A stretch of 64,000 nt of DNA from Streptomyces broussonetiae (GCF_009796285.1 NZ_CP047020.1:7378001-7442000); one strand, 5' to 3'; numbered from the stretch's first letter, positions 44,343-52,566 are shown. Made by a program: numbers and translations. The notes: generated by a model not told the origin, from the letters alone.

Positions 44343-45080
44343 GTGACCCCTTCGTCGCCCGACACCGACGCACCGCCGGCCCGGTACGACGACCTGCGTG
44401 CGCTGGTGATCAACTGCACCCTCAAACGCTCACCGGAGAAGAGCAACACCCAGGGACTGATCGACCGCAGCACCGCCATCATGGACGCGCAGGGCGTGCA
44501 CGTGGACGTCGTACGGGCGGTGGACCACGACATCGCGACCGGTGTGTGGCCCGACATGCGGGAGCACGGCTGGGAGACGGACGCCTGGCCGGACCTCTAC
44601 CGGCGGGTCCTGGAGGCCGACATCCTGGTACTGGCCGGACCCATCTGGCTGGGCGACAACAGTTCCGTGACGAAGCAGGTGATCGAACGCCTCTACGCCT
44701 GCTCCAGCCTGCTCAACGAGGCCGGGCAGTACGCCTATTACGGCCGTGTCGGGGGCTGTCTGATCACCGGCAACGAGGACGGCGTCAAGCACTGCGCCAT
44801 GAACGTCCTCTACAGCCTCCAGCACCTGGGCTACACCATCCCGCCCCAGGCGGACGCCGGATGGATCGGCGAGGCGGGCCCCGGCCCCTCGTACCTCGAC
44901 CCCGGCTCGGGCGGCCCGGAGAACGACTTCACCAACCGCAACACCACCTTCATGACCTGGAACCTGCTGCACCTGGCCCGGGCTCTGAAGGACCTGGGCG
45001 GCATCCCCGCCTACGGCAACCAGCGCACCGCCTGGGACGCCGGCTGCCGCCGCGACTACGAGAACCCCGAACACCGGTGA
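44343..45080 (+). CDS. flavodoxin-fold NAD(P)H-dependent oxidoreductase
   Basis: A 245-residue flavoprotein. LRALVINCTLKRSPEKSNTQ near residue 17 is the FMN phosphate loop of the NADPH-dependent FMN reductase group. VLEADILVLAGPIWLGDNSS near 85 holds the PIW segment, and YYGRVGGCLITGNEDGVKHC follows. The C-terminal 60 residues are unusually long. It should bind FMN and reduce a quinone, azo or metal substrate; which one is unknown. The GTG at 44343 follows GGGAGGA. It is divergent from the TPP enzyme with about 175 bp between starts. Confidence 0.87.
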   Translation: MTPSSPDTDAPPARYDDLRALVINCTLKRSPEKSNTQGLIDRSTAIMDAQGVHVDVVRAVDHDIATGVWPDMREHGWETDAWPDLYRRVLEADILVLAGPIWLGDNSSVTKQVIERLYACSSLLNEAGQYAYYGRVGGCLITGNEDGVKHCAMNVLYSLQHLGYTIPPQADAGWIGEAGPGPSYLDPGSGGPENDFTNRNTTFMTWNLLHLARALKDLGGIPAYGNQRTAWDAGCRRDYENPEHR

Positions 45081-45228
45081 CGTGATGCCGGGGAAACCGG
45101 CGGGCGGCCGTCGGTTTCGGCCCCGCCCATCGGGTCCCAGCGTCGGGCACCGGGCCCGAAGCGTGCCCGGGAGTGGCCCAAGCGTGTGCGGACCGGTGGG
45201 ACGGCTGCGGTGGTGTGGGCGACCGTCC

Positions 45229-45622
45229 ATGGCCGAGGGCGGTGCACCGCTTCCGGCTGCTGCCCCGCTCCCGGGGCCGTGCCGGCCGGAGTTCTGGCGC
45301 AGTCCGATCCGCGGGCTCGGGCTGACCGCGGTGTTCGGCTGATGCTCCTCGACCGGCTGCCGACAGAGAATGGCTGGCAGCCGGTTCTGCTGATCGACGT
45401 CAATATCAGCATCGGAGGAGATCCGCGTAGCATGCTGCACCGCTGTCGCGGGCTCATCACCCCGACCGGGCGGCTTGTGTCGTCAAGGCTGATGCCATGA
45501 CATCGCAGAACGGCGCACGGCTCGTCCGAAGGACCTTCAGGGCCGTAGTGGACCACCCTTTCCCCTGTGCGCGGCTACTGGCCAGTGGACGAGCGGGCAG
45601 CGGCGTTGCGTCGTCCGGCTAA
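45229..45622 (+). pseudogene. fused, decayed copy of the molybdo-oxidoreductase/methyltransferase operon
   Basis: The first part (45229-45342) matches the N-terminus of the protein at 35755 (RPEFWRSPIRG is identical) and stops at TGA 45340. The next part (45343-45500) matches the middle of the methyltransferase (LLDRLPTENGWQPVLLIDVN against its FDRLPAERAWQTILLIDGN). The end at 45545-45622 matches the GPPFPWARL and DQWTSGHRR region in yet another frame. About 2 kb between the two joined pieces is absent, with GTGTTCGG at the junction in both sequences. It cannot make a product. Confidence 0.8.
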
Positions 45623-46179
45623 CCGCAGATCATTTTGGGCTCTTGATCGGGCTGCCCATGCCGAAAGGATCGAACTCCCGCGCCTGATTGCCGCGATGTA
45701 GGTCCGCTGAACTGGTGACCAACGCGATCCGCCATGCGACCGGGCCGGTCTGCCTGCGCCTTATCCGGGACCGCGGCCTGATCTGCGAAGTCTCCGGTGC
45801 CAGCAGCATCTCGCCCCGCCTGCGTCACGCGCGGGCCACCGACGAGGGAGGACCGGGCCTGCTGATCGTGGCCCACATGGCCCGCCGCTGGGGCACGCGG
45901 TACACGAAGACCGGCAAGATCATCTGGACGGAGCAGGTCATTGCGGCTGACGCGATCGGCTAGCCCGGCGGGCGGATCCGCCATCGCCCGCGCAACGTGG
46001 ATCTGATGGCTCTGGCAGGCGGGGCAGCGGGGCGACTGCCTGCCGTCAAGGTGGTAGACGGGAGCGATCCTGTCACGCTCGTCCACGATCATGTCGATGT
46101 CGTACGTGCCGTCCCAGCCATGTCTGCAGTCGAGACAGAGAAATGAGCAAGGGATGCAACGGGCGTGCTCCGCGTTCAT
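45619..46179 (-). CDS. zinc-ribbon protein with run-on C-terminus
   Basis: The ATG at 46177-46179 (GAAGG upstream) starts a protein whose first 70 residues match the small protein at 52321-52566: FLCLDCRHGWDGTYDIDMIV, then AYHL-like VYHLDGRQSPRCPACQSHQI. Two CxxC pairs form a probable zinc ribbon. The relative stops after 81 residues, whereas this frame continues to 186 residues through DNA antisense to a HATPase remnant, so the extra 115 residues look like loss of the original stop. Function unknown. A TTTGCA-type palindrome lies 191 bp upstream. Confidence 0.65.
   Translation of the reverse strand: MNAEHARCIPCSFLCLDCRHGWDGTYDIDMIVDERDRIAPVYHLDGRQSPRCPACQSHQIHVARAMADPPAGLADRVSRNDLLRPDDLAGLRVPRAPAAGHVGHDQQARSSLVGGPRVTQAGRDAAGTGDFADQAAVPDKAQADRPGRMADRVGHQFSGPTSRQSGAGVRSFRHGQPDQEPKMICG
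45697..45963 (+). pseudogene. HATPase_c remnant of a PP2C-type regulator
   Basis: About 85 codons matching the last domain of the phosphatase at 22167. SAELVTNAIRHATGPVCLRL has the N-box, and GPGLLIVAHMARRWGTRYTK followed by GKIIWTEQ is the G-box and end. Everything upstream of the N-box is lost, and the frame starts without a plausible ribosome site. It lies antisense to the C-terminal extension of the zinc-ribbon gene. Confidence 0.75.
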
Positions 46180-46822
46180 GGCTGACCTTCTGAAACATGG
46201 CACTGTGCTCAGCCGCAGTGGTGTGGGAACGGTGTCTCCCGCCGGCCTCGGCGCGGAACCGCCCACACTCGTCCAAGAGTGCCGCATCCGGGACCGGATG
46301 GTCGCTGGTGCTCAGGCAGGACAACGCATCCAGGGGCTCGGCCGGCAGGTGTCCGTGTGCTCTCCATTCTTTGCACTGCGCAAAGCTCGGGTCAAGGAGC
46401 TACGTAAATTACCCGCATGTGGCAGCGATGCGGGCGCAGGCCGAGTGAGGGGCGGCCCGGCCGCCAGGGGCACCCGTCCGGACCGGCCGTCGGCCGGGTC
46501 GGCACCCCTGAGTGTCATGGCGTGGCCCGCATGGGCTGTCATGTCGGCCACGGTCTGTGCGGCGTGGTCGACGGGGAGGGCTCGTACGGGATCGTTGTGT
46601 GCCTGTCATAGGAGTCAGACGTACTGACCCGGTGCCGTACGAGAGATAGCCGGCCAGTGCCACCGTATGGCTCGAGCGATCGGCCGGAGCACCGGTCGTC
46701 GTGCCCTGTCTCAGGGAGAACCGCAGGTGCAGCCCTGCCTCACCGGCCAGGAGAGTGAGCAGGATGCCGGGCAGGGAGCGCTCACGTCCGGGCCATGAGC
46801 ATTGCCCTGGTCGAGTGTGTTG
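46180..46822. other. intergenic with one operator-like site, no gene seen
   Basis: About 640 bp. Apart from the palindrome at 46370, I find only shadow frames. Half palindromes resembling the P450/TetR operator (CCGTACGAG near 46634, CCGTATGG near 46664) are probably chance. Confidence 0.4.
46370..46384. promoter_or_regulatory. TTTGCA-type palindrome
   Basis: TTTGCACTGCGCAAA, extended to CTTTGC/GCAAAG arms. It lies 191 bp upstream of the zinc-ribbon gene on the minus strand, farther than the other copies. Confidence 0.55.
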
Positions 46823-47617
46823 TCACCTGCCTGTGCGCTTGCGGGTCCGGATTCGGAAGATGACCAGCCCTGCCGTGCTGAACGCGGCGGTCCCCCCGAG
46901 TCCCAGTGCGAGGTGTCCCCACAGGGTCGTGTGGCCGAACGCCCCGCCGACGGCGAACTGCATGGGGCCGAAGGACGGAAACCATTGCAGGACGGGCTTG
47001 TTGGCGAGCGGGTTGCCAAGTGGGTTCTGCAGGAATGTGTCCATCAGCCCGCCCATGATGATGAGGAAGAAGCCGTCCAGGTCTCGTTTGACCAGGACGC
47101 CGAGGAGGAGACCGAAGGCGCCGTAGGTGAGGGCGATGATCGCGAATCCTGCGAGTACGGCGAACCAACCGGCCCCCGTAGGCCGCCAGAAGAACAGGAT
47201 GGCGAGTGCGGTGTAGAGGGCGATCGCGGTGGCGACCACCGTGACGGCGAGGGTCTTGGCGCCGATGAGGGTGGACTGCCGGTAACCGGCGAAGACGAGC
47301 CGCCGGTCGAAGGCGAGGGCCTTGCGTACGGCGTCGAAGACGACGAATCCGGTGATCATCGTGACGGAGTTGAGTCCCGCCGAGATCAGGGTGAGGTGGC
47401 CGCCGTCGATGCGCAGGACCTGCCCGGTCGCGTACAGCTTGAAGTCGAGTGCCTCGCCCGAGGCCATGGCGTTCATCACCAGGTACCAGACGGGCACGAA
47501 GACCAGGAGCAGAAGTCCCGCGAGCCGGTTGCGGGTCTGGTCGCGTACGGAGATGCGCAGAGCTGTGGGGAACGCGCTGTAGACGGATCGGGTCGGTGAG
47601 GTCTCAGGCGCCGGCAT
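46823..47617 (-). CDS. ABC-2 type transporter permease
   Basis: A 264-residue protein with six hydrophobic segments (LAGLLLLVFVPVWYLVMNAM, LISAGLNSVTMITGFVVFDA, ALYTALAILFFW, FAVLAGFAIIALTYGAFGLL, LGLGGTAAFSTAGLVIFRI). This is the layout of ABC-2 permeases for drug or lipid export. Its ATG at 47615-47617 overlaps the 3' end of the ATP-binding gene, so the two are coupled. The partner ATPase contains an in-frame TGA, so function depends on whether that stop is real. Confidence 0.85.
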   Translation of the reverse strand: MPAPETSPTRSVYSAFPTALRISVRDQTRNRLAGLLLLVFVPVWYLVMNAMASGEALDFKLYATGQVLRIDGGHLTLISAGLNSVTMITGFVVFDAVRKALAFDRRLVFAGYRQSTLIGAKTLAVTVVATAIALYTALAILFFWRPTGAGWFAVLAGFAIIALTYGAFGLLLGVLVKRDLDGFFLIIMGGLMDTFLQNPLGNPLANKPVLQWFPSFGPMQFAVGGAFGHTTLWGHLALGLGGTAAFSTAGLVIFRIRTRKRTGR

Positions 47618-48263
47618 GGTTGTCCTCCCGGGAGGATGCGCGGGGGGTGAGGCGGCCGTCGTTGAGGTCGGCGAGCACGTCGAACCGGTCCTGCTCGAAG
47701 ACGAGGTGGGTGATGATCACGACGGCCCGGTCCCGGGCGCGCAGGTCGTCGACCAGGTCTCAGAACCGCAGGTACGTCTCCCAGTCGAAGCCTTGGTACG
47801 GCTCGTCCAGGAGGAGGACGTCCGGGTCGTGCAGCAGGGCGAGGGTGAGGTTGAGTTTCTGTCGGGTGCCGCCGGACAGCTGTCCGGCGGTCGACCGTGC
47901 GTATCGCTCGTAGCCGAGGAGGCGGACGAGTTCGTGGCCGCGGTCCAGATCGGGCAGGCGGTGGGCGGCGGCGAAGTAGCGCAGGTGCTGCTCGACGGTG
48001 AGTGCCGTGTTCAGGACCGGTTCCTGCGGGCAGTAGCCGAGAGTGCCGGGCACTGCGAGCTCGCCGCGGTCCAGGGGGAGGACACCGGCCAGTATCTTCA
48101 GCAGGGTCGATTTGCCGGCGCCGTTCTCGCCGACGACGGCGACGAGTTGCCCGGGTCCTACCGTGAGTTCGGCACCGCGCAGGACAGGGTGCTTGCCGTA
48201 GGACTTGTGGACGTCGGTGGCCCGAAGGACGGGCGCTGGAGCGGGTGTTGATCCGGGCGCCAT
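47604..48263 (-). pseudogene. ABC transporter ATP-binding protein with in-frame TGA
   Basis: From the ATG at 48261-48263 the frame codes a normal ATPase: Walker A VGENGAGKSTLLKILAG, Q-loop GTLGYCPQEPVLN, signature GQLSGGTRQKLNLTLALLHD, Walker B PDVLLLDEPYQGFDWETYLR. TGA at 47760-47762 then stops it after 167 residues, where related proteins have Trp (FWDL). Past the stop the same frame continues perfectly with VDDLRARDRAVVIITHLVFE (the H-loop His) to TGA 47604-47606. The short form lacks the H-loop and should be inactive. It is a nonsense mutation or sequence error. Confidence 0.8.
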
Positions 48264-48274
48264 GCGCGGTCTCC

Positions 48275-48685
48275 CTATGGGGTGTCTCCTTGTGGTGGGG
48301 GTGGTGCCGCGTTCAGTCCGCCCGCGTAGATGCTGAGCATCCCCGGCGCCCACCGGGTCGTGCCCTCGGCCGACAAAGGGTCTGTACCGAGGACTTCGGT
48401 GAGACGGTCGCGCAACAGGAACAGCGCCAGGTCGTTGGCGAGGAACAGGGCGGCGCGCACAGCCGGATCGTTTCCCGGAGCAGCCAGCCCAGCCGTGGCC
48501 AGCCCGTCCAGCGCGGCCCTGCTCAGGTCGTACATCCGCCGGAAGAGCAGCCGTCCGGCATCCGTCTCGGACAACAGGAGCCGGCGCAGATACGTCGGCA
48601 GGGGATCTCGCTGCTCGCCGTGATCGATCCCGATTCGTCGAGTGCGTGCCTGGCGGGGGCCTGTCGGCGGCCGGCGTCGCTCCAT
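48275..48685 (-). CDS. TetR-type regulator lacking its DNA-binding domain
   Basis: A 136-residue frame. DPLPTYLRRLLLSETDAGRL, LFRRMYDLSRAALDGLATAG and AVRAALFLANDLALFLLRDR are the ligand/dimer domain of a TetR regulator, ending in LSIYAGGLNAA. No HTH is found upstream in any frame, so the N-terminal 70-100 residues are missing. It heads the ABC transporter gene pair, 12 bp before the ATPase start. It may be a pseudogene or a domain without DNA binding. Confidence 0.6.
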   Translation of the reverse strand: MERRRPPTGPRQARTRRIGIDHGEQRDPLPTYLRRLLLSETDAGRLLFRRMYDLSRAALDGLATAGLAAPGNDPAVRAALFLANDLALFLLRDRLTEVLGTDPLSAEGTTRWAPGMLSIYAGGLNAAPPPPQGDTP

Positions 48686-48742
48686 CGCGATGACGCTTCA
48701 CTCCATGGCGCCGTGCAACCTCCGACGGCCGACTAGGCCCCC

Positions 48743-48766
48743 CATGCAAGTCTTGCATGATGCAAA
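48743..48766. promoter_or_regulatory. two overlapping TTGCAT palindromes
   Basis: CATGCAAGTCTTGCATG (48743-48759, perfect) overlaps CTTGCATGATGCAAA (48752-48766). They lie about 60 bp upstream of the truncated TetR/ABC operon on the minus strand. Confidence 0.65.
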
Positions 48767-48842
48767 AAGTGGCGCCAGTGTCTCGGCTGTGGGCGTGTAA
48801 GGCGGCAAGGCGGGTTTGCCGTGCCCGTCATGCCAGCGGGGA

Positions 48843-49290
48843 ATCGGTGCCGGTGTCCAGTCGAACGAAGGGTATGGCTCTGCCTGCCTGGACTCGACCT
48901 CGCCGCCGTCCGACGACAACTCCAGGAGCGCACAGGCTGCGCGTGGTTCGGGAATGCCGGGGGCGCGGTGCAGCATGATGTCGGCGCCTTCGTTCGGCGT
49001 GAGCAAGTGTGCCGTAACGGCGTCGGGTTGGTTGCCGACCCGGACGACCGGCTTCGGCTGAGCGTGCAGATTGCGGTACCAGGCTGCCCTTGGTCGAAAG
49101 CCGAAGGCGACGGTCCAACTGCAGGGCCGTCGGCTCATGCTCCCTCAGGACCACCCCACGGGCCGGTCCGGTGGCGCGGCCCCGCGTGCTGCAGCAGAAG
49201 GCGCCTGCCGGAGAATCATCCCAGTATCGCGCGGAAGACGGCGATCGGCAGCCGTGCGCCAAAGCGCAGCCAGCTGAAGGGGGGTTGAGG
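48843..49290 (-). pseudogene. decayed deazaflavin (F420)-dependent nitroreductase-like gene
   Basis: Three pieces in different frames. 49290-49150 reads WLRFGARLPIAVFRAILG, a TGA at 49216-49218 where Trp is expected, then FSGRRLLLQHAGPRHRTGPW. 49135-48930 reads AWYRNLHAQPKPVVRVGNQP followed by DAVTAHLLTPNEGADIMLHR. Near 48860 the frame changes to GRAIPFVRLDTG. This order (small aromatic N-part, AWYRNL, IPFVRL end) fits the PF04075 family. At least one stop and two frameshifts exist, so it is dead. Identification is by motif order only. Confidence 0.55.
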
Positions 49291-49489
49291 CCGGTTGGGA
49301 GCGGTCTGTCGGCGGGGCATCTTCGCCTTCCGGAGAGTAGGGCGTGTCGATTCTCCGCCTCCGTTGGGTAAAGGGCCGGGGGGTGCAAGCCGCTTTCCTG
49401 CGTGAACCTTTGCAGTCTAAAGGCGGGGAGGTGACTGTGTCAGATGTGATCGGCGGCTCCCGTGCTCTGCTGTGCCGTTGGAGGACGTG

Positions 49490-50554
49490 GTGACCGTGCA
49501 CAAACTGACATCGGGTTCCGTGATGCTGTCCTGGCTGCCGGTGGCGGCGATGGCCGTGGTGGCCGCGGCGGACGTCGTTGCCGGGCCAGGGGTGGGGTTT
49601 TTGCCGTTGGTCTCGCTCGGGCCGGCTTTCTCCGGGCTGGTCGGCGGGTGGCGTCGTACGGCGCTGATCGGCGCGGTGGCCCTATTGGTGTGTGTGGGGC
49701 TCGGTCTGTACGACGGGCTGTTCGAGGAGCGCCGAGGGTTCACGGCGATGGCGTCGGTCGCCGGGGTCACCGCGGCGGGCATCGCGGCGGCCGTGATGCG
49801 CTTGCGTCGGGAGGCCGAGCTGGCCAGCGTCCGGTCGGTCGCGGAGGTGGCTCAGCGGGTGCTCCTGCGGCCGGTGCCGCGGACAGCGGGCCCGCTCCAG
49901 GCGGCGGTGTCGTACACATCGGCCGTGGCGGAGGCTCGCATCGGAGGCGACCTGTACGAGGTGGTGGCCTCGCCGCACGGGATCCGCGCGATCGTGGGGA
50001 TGTGCAGGGCAAGGGGCTGGCTGCGGTGGAGACGGCCGCCGTCGTGCTCGGCGCTTTCCGGGAGGCAGCCCACGACGAGCCGGACCTGGTCAGGCTGGGG
50101 GAGGGGGGAGCGGAGCGTGGCCCGTGAGCTGGAGGGAGAGAAGTTCGTGACCGCGGTCCTCGCTGAGTTCGGATCGGAGTACGAGGCGGTCTTCCTCAAC
50201 TACGGGCATCCGGCCCCGTTGGTTGTCCGTGAAAGCGGCAGCGTCGATTTTGCACAGCCGCCGTCCTTCGCCCTGCCGCTGGGTCTGGGCGCGCATGGCG
50301 GTGAGGGGCCGCGGCCCTATCGGGTGGTCTTCGCGCCCGGTGATCAGTTGCTGTTGTACACGGACGGTGTCACTGAAGCCCGGGACCCGGGCGGCTCCTT
50401 CTATCCGCTCGGTGACCGGGCGGGCCTGCTGAAGGAACCGGATGCGGATCGTGCCCTGGAGGCGCTGCGTGAGGACTTGGTCCGGCATGCCGCCGGGCCG
50501 CTCCATGACGATGCCGCGATGCTTTTGCTCCGCTATCACGACCATGCGGGATGA
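49490..50554 (+). CDS. membrane PP2C/SpoIIE phosphatase with two compensating frameshifts
   Basis: A 354-residue frame. Three or four membrane helices (LSWLPVAAMAVVAAADVVAG, RTALIGAVALLVCVGLGLYD) are followed by the phosphatase domain (AVAEARIGGDLYEVVASPHG near 155, LNYGHPAPLVVRESG, LYTDGVTEARDPGGSFYPLG, HDDAAMLLLRYH). Between about 49997 and 50105 the frame is wrong. The neighbouring frame reads the expected DVQGKGLAAVETAAVVLGAF and DEPDLVRLGE there, so a lost base near GTGGGG and a change in the run near GGGGGG compensate. The metal-binding Asp of GDVQGKG is therefore not translated, and activity is doubtful. Either GTG 49490 or 49496 may start it. Confidence 0.75.
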   Translation: MTVHKLTSGSVMLSWLPVAAMAVVAAADVVAGPGVGFLPLVSLGPAFSGLVGGWRRTALIGAVALLVCVGLGLYDGLFEERRGFTAMASVAGVTAAGIAAAVMRLRREAELASVRSVAEVAQRVLLRPVPRTAGPLQAAVSYTSAVAEARIGGDLYEVVASPHGIRAIVGMCRARGWLRWRRPPSCSALSGRQPTTSRTWSGWGRGERSVARELEGEKFVTAVLAEFGSEYEAVFLNYGHPAPLVVRESGSVDFAQPPSFALPLGLGAHGGEGPRPYRVVFAPGDQLLLYTDGVTEARDPGGSFYPLGDRAGLLKEPDADRALEALREDLVRHAAGPLHDDAAMLLLRYHDHAG

Positions 50555-50608
50555 ATGTCTGTTCGTATGAAGGGCAAGCGGGCGGCTTCGGCACGGTAGA
50601 AAGGATGT

Positions 50609-51145
50609 ATGGCGGAGCAGCAGACCCCCAAGGGTGCCTTGGACGACGTAGATGCGGTTACCAGAGCGGTGCTGACCGCGTCGCGCCTGTTGGTTGCGGT
50701 CTCCGCCCGATCGTTGGCGGCGGTGGAGGAGAGGGTGACCGTCGCCCAGTTCCGGATGCTGGTGGTGCTGTCCACCAGGGGGACGACCAAGCTGGTCGAG
50801 CTCGCCGAGCTGCTCCAGGTGGCACCTTCCACCGCCATGCGTATGGTCGACCGGCTCATCGTCGCCGGGCTTGCCGACCGGCAGGCCAATCCCGTCAACC
50901 GTCGCGAGACCCTGCTGCGGCTGACTGAAGAGGGCCGGCGCACCGTCGAGGAAGTCACCGCCCGGCGGCGCGCCGAGATCGCTGCCATCGTCGAACGACT
51001 TCGCCCAATGGAACGGCTGGCGCTCGTGGAGGCGCTCAACGCCTTCAACGAGGCGGGAGGCGAGCCTCCGGCACCGGGAGCGGACGATCCGGAGCCGCAC
51101 CCGCTCGGCTGGATCGTGGACGGAACGCTGGCGCACGACGCCTGA
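50609..51145 (+). CDS. MarR family transcriptional regulator
   Basis: A 178-residue winged-helix regulator. The N-terminal dimer helix is DAVTRAVLTASRLLVAVSAR. The wHTH has VTVAQFRMLVVLSTRGTTKL, VELAELLQVAPSTAMRMVDR and LIVAGLADRQANPVNRRETL, the last being the Arg-rich wing. The C-terminal tail of about 35 residues is acidic. The ATG at 50609 has AAAGGA. It sits in the middle of a region where TTTGCAT palindromes, a typical MarR-type operator shape, precede many genes, so it is the prime candidate to bind them. No such site lies directly in front of it. Confidence 0.9.
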   Translation: MAEQQTPKGALDDVDAVTRAVLTASRLLVAVSARSLAAVEERVTVAQFRMLVVLSTRGTTKLVELAELLQVAPSTAMRMVDRLIVAGLADRQANPVNRRETLLRLTEEGRRTVEEVTARRRAEIAAIVERLRPMERLALVEALNAFNEAGGEPPAPGADDPEPHPLGWIVDGTLAHDA

Positions 51146-51204
51146 CGGGGCGCGGTCGGCCGTGAACTACCTTCAGGGGCTCCCTATCTCTGCTTCCCCC
51201 ACGT

Positions 51205-51219
51205 TTTGCATAATGCAAG
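51205..51219. promoter_or_regulatory. TTTGCATAATGCAAG operator-like palindrome
   Basis: It matches the TTTGCATNATGCAAA consensus in all but the last base and lies 45 bp upstream of the membrane protein gene at 51264. The CATAAT inside could serve as a -10 element. Confidence 0.75.
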
Positions 51220-51263
51220 CGAACTGGAGGAGCATCGGCGGTCGCCGATGGACAGGGACAAGA

Positions 51264-51998
51264 ATGCGGGGTGCGGAACGCATGCGCCGAAGGCGTCGGT
51301 CCTCGTCCTCCGCTGAGTCACACCTCATGTCGCATGTGCGCACTACGGTGTGGGGGCCGGCCGAGTTTGTCGGGCTGCCGCCCGGATGGCTCGTCGCAGA
51401 AGGCGTCCTCGCGGGGGCCGTCGCCACCGCCGCAATCGTCGGAACGGCACTCTTCGGTGCATGGTCGGGCAGACCTTCGCTGGCCGACGGCGAAGCAGGG
51501 CTGGTGTGCGGGATCGCGCTGGCCCTCTATCTGGCGTCCGTGGGAGCCGGCCGCGTACTGGTCGGTATCACCGCCCTGCTCGGCGTGTGTCTCGCGCTTC
51601 AGGCGCCGCAGGCCGCCGCTGGTGTGGTGCTGGCTGAGCGCGGGCAGGTGCAGTCGGTGGTGGTGACATCGGTCGACGATGGCCAGGCGGCGAACGGTGG
51701 TCACGGCCGCTACCTCTGCTCGGTGATGGACCACGACGGCGTCCCGTTCAAGACTCGGATCTGGCGCGGCTGTGGCGAGGCGACACGGCCGGGAGATGCG
51801 CTGGCGATCATCTACGACCCCGAAGGGCGGGTGCCGCCGCGTGGCGTGGCCGGAGGTCCGGGACCGCTGCGGGATCTTGCCTCGTGGAGCATGGCCCTCA
51901 TGGCCGCGAGCGTGACCGCTGTGGTGCGCTCCTACAGGCTTTCCAGTCCTCCCGACGTTGCCCAGGTCAGCGAACGGCGCCCCACGGGCCGCCGCTGA
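51264..51998 (+). CDS. membrane protein with C-terminal DUF3592-like domain
   Basis: A 244-residue protein. Helices lie at about 45-70 (VLAGAVATAAIVGTALFGAW), 80-100 and 103-125 (GRVLVGITALLGVCLALQAP), and one near 205. Between them RGQVQSVVVTSVDDGQA, YLCSVMDHDGVPFKTRIWRG and GDALAIIYDPEGRVPPRG resemble the extracytoplasmic DUF3592-type fold of Streptomyces. The function is unknown. The ATG at 51264 follows AGGGACAAG; ATGs at 51282 and 51327 are alternatives. The start must lie after the palindrome at 51205. Confidence 0.7.
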   Translation: MRGAERMRRRRRSSSSAESHLMSHVRTTVWGPAEFVGLPPGWLVAEGVLAGAVATAAIVGTALFGAWSGRPSLADGEAGLVCGIALALYLASVGAGRVLVGITALLGVCLALQAPQAAAGVVLAERGQVQSVVVTSVDDGQAANGGHGRYLCSVMDHDGVPFKTRIWRGCGEATRPGDALAIIYDPEGRVPPRGVAGGPGPLRDLASWSMALMAASVTAVVRSYRLSSPPDVAQVSERRPTGRR

Positions 51999-52096
51999 TC
52001 AACCCTCGTCGGGATGGTGGACGGCGCGGGCGAGGCTGTGTTTTTCGGCATTTCCCGGGGCGGGTCGAGGGCTACCACGGGTGCCCCCGGTTTGCG

Positions 52097-52324
52097 TCAT
52101 GCGGCCTTGGGTGGGCCAGCCTGGTAGAACCAGAGCGCGGCGGGACCCCAGTACAGAGCTGTGATCGGGTACACGAGGTGCATGATCCACATGCGCTGCC
52201 GGTATCCGCGCAGTGTCATGTTCCCCACGATGGCCAGGGCGCTCGCCCCTGCCACCGCGAGACTGGTCCAGCCGAGCGCCTCCAGCCAAGGCGGAGGCGG
52301 GTGGTGTGGCTCCACTGCCGTCAC
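52097..52324 (-). CDS. short DUF4396-like membrane protein
   Basis: A 75-residue protein. After a Pro-rich N-terminus come two helices: LGWTSLAVAGASALAIVGNM and HLVYPITALYWGPAALWFYQ. The second is the signature start of DUF4396, whose members normally continue for 60-100 residues or more. Here it ends ten residues later, so it looks shortened at the C-terminus. The GTG at 52322-52324 overlaps the stop of the zinc-ribbon gene, so both form one operon under the palindrome at 52614. Confidence 0.6.
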   Translation of the reverse strand: MTAVEPHHPPPPWLEALGWTSLAVAGASALAIVGNMTLRGYRQRMWIMHLVYPITALYWGPAALWFYQAGPPKAA

Positions 52325-52566
52325 CTCTCGTGCAGCCGTGCCGACGCCACGCGCCCCGGTCGCATGATGCGGATCTTGCGGCCCTCACAATCGGGGCAGC
52401 GCGGCGACTGCAGCGGTGAAGGCACGAGCTTGCCGCCGAGGTGGTAGGCGGCAATGATCTGCCCGCGATCGTCCACCGTCACATCGATGTCGTACGCGCT
52501 TTCCCATCCGTGCCCGCAGTCGAGGCAGACGAACGAGTAGGCGCGCCGGACGCGCTTCGTGTCCAC
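52321..52566 (-). CDS. small zinc-ribbon protein
   Basis: An 81-residue basic protein. FVCLDCGHGWESAYDIDVTV and LQSPRCPDCEGRKIRIMRPG give two CxxC pairs about 35 residues apart, a zinc ribbon. The central beta hairpin DDRGQIIAAYHLGGKLV separates them. A GTG start at 52564-52566 follows AGGAGGTG. A relative is at 45619-46179. Such small ribbons may bind nucleic acid or another protein; no function is established. Confidence 0.8.
   Translation of the reverse strand: MDTKRVRRAYSFVCLDCGHGWESAYDIDVTVDDRGQIIAAYHLGGKLVPSPLQSPRCPDCEGRKIRIMRPGRVASARLHER

Noticed and set aside
46634-46671. More copies of the P450/TetR operator (CCGTACGAG, CCGTATGG)
   Set aside because: Only half sites; no matching second arm at the right spacing.
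47760-49218. Reassignment of TGA to Trp, suggested by two in-frame TGA codons at Trp positions
   Set aside because: All intact genes here use TGA as stop, often in ATGA/GTGA overlaps; both cases lie in a region full of other gene decay.
49409-49421. TTTGCA site in front of the frameshifted PP2C gene
   Set aside because: Only one arm fits (TTTGCAGTCTAAA); it shares CCTTTGC with the DUF4142 promoter but is too weak to count.
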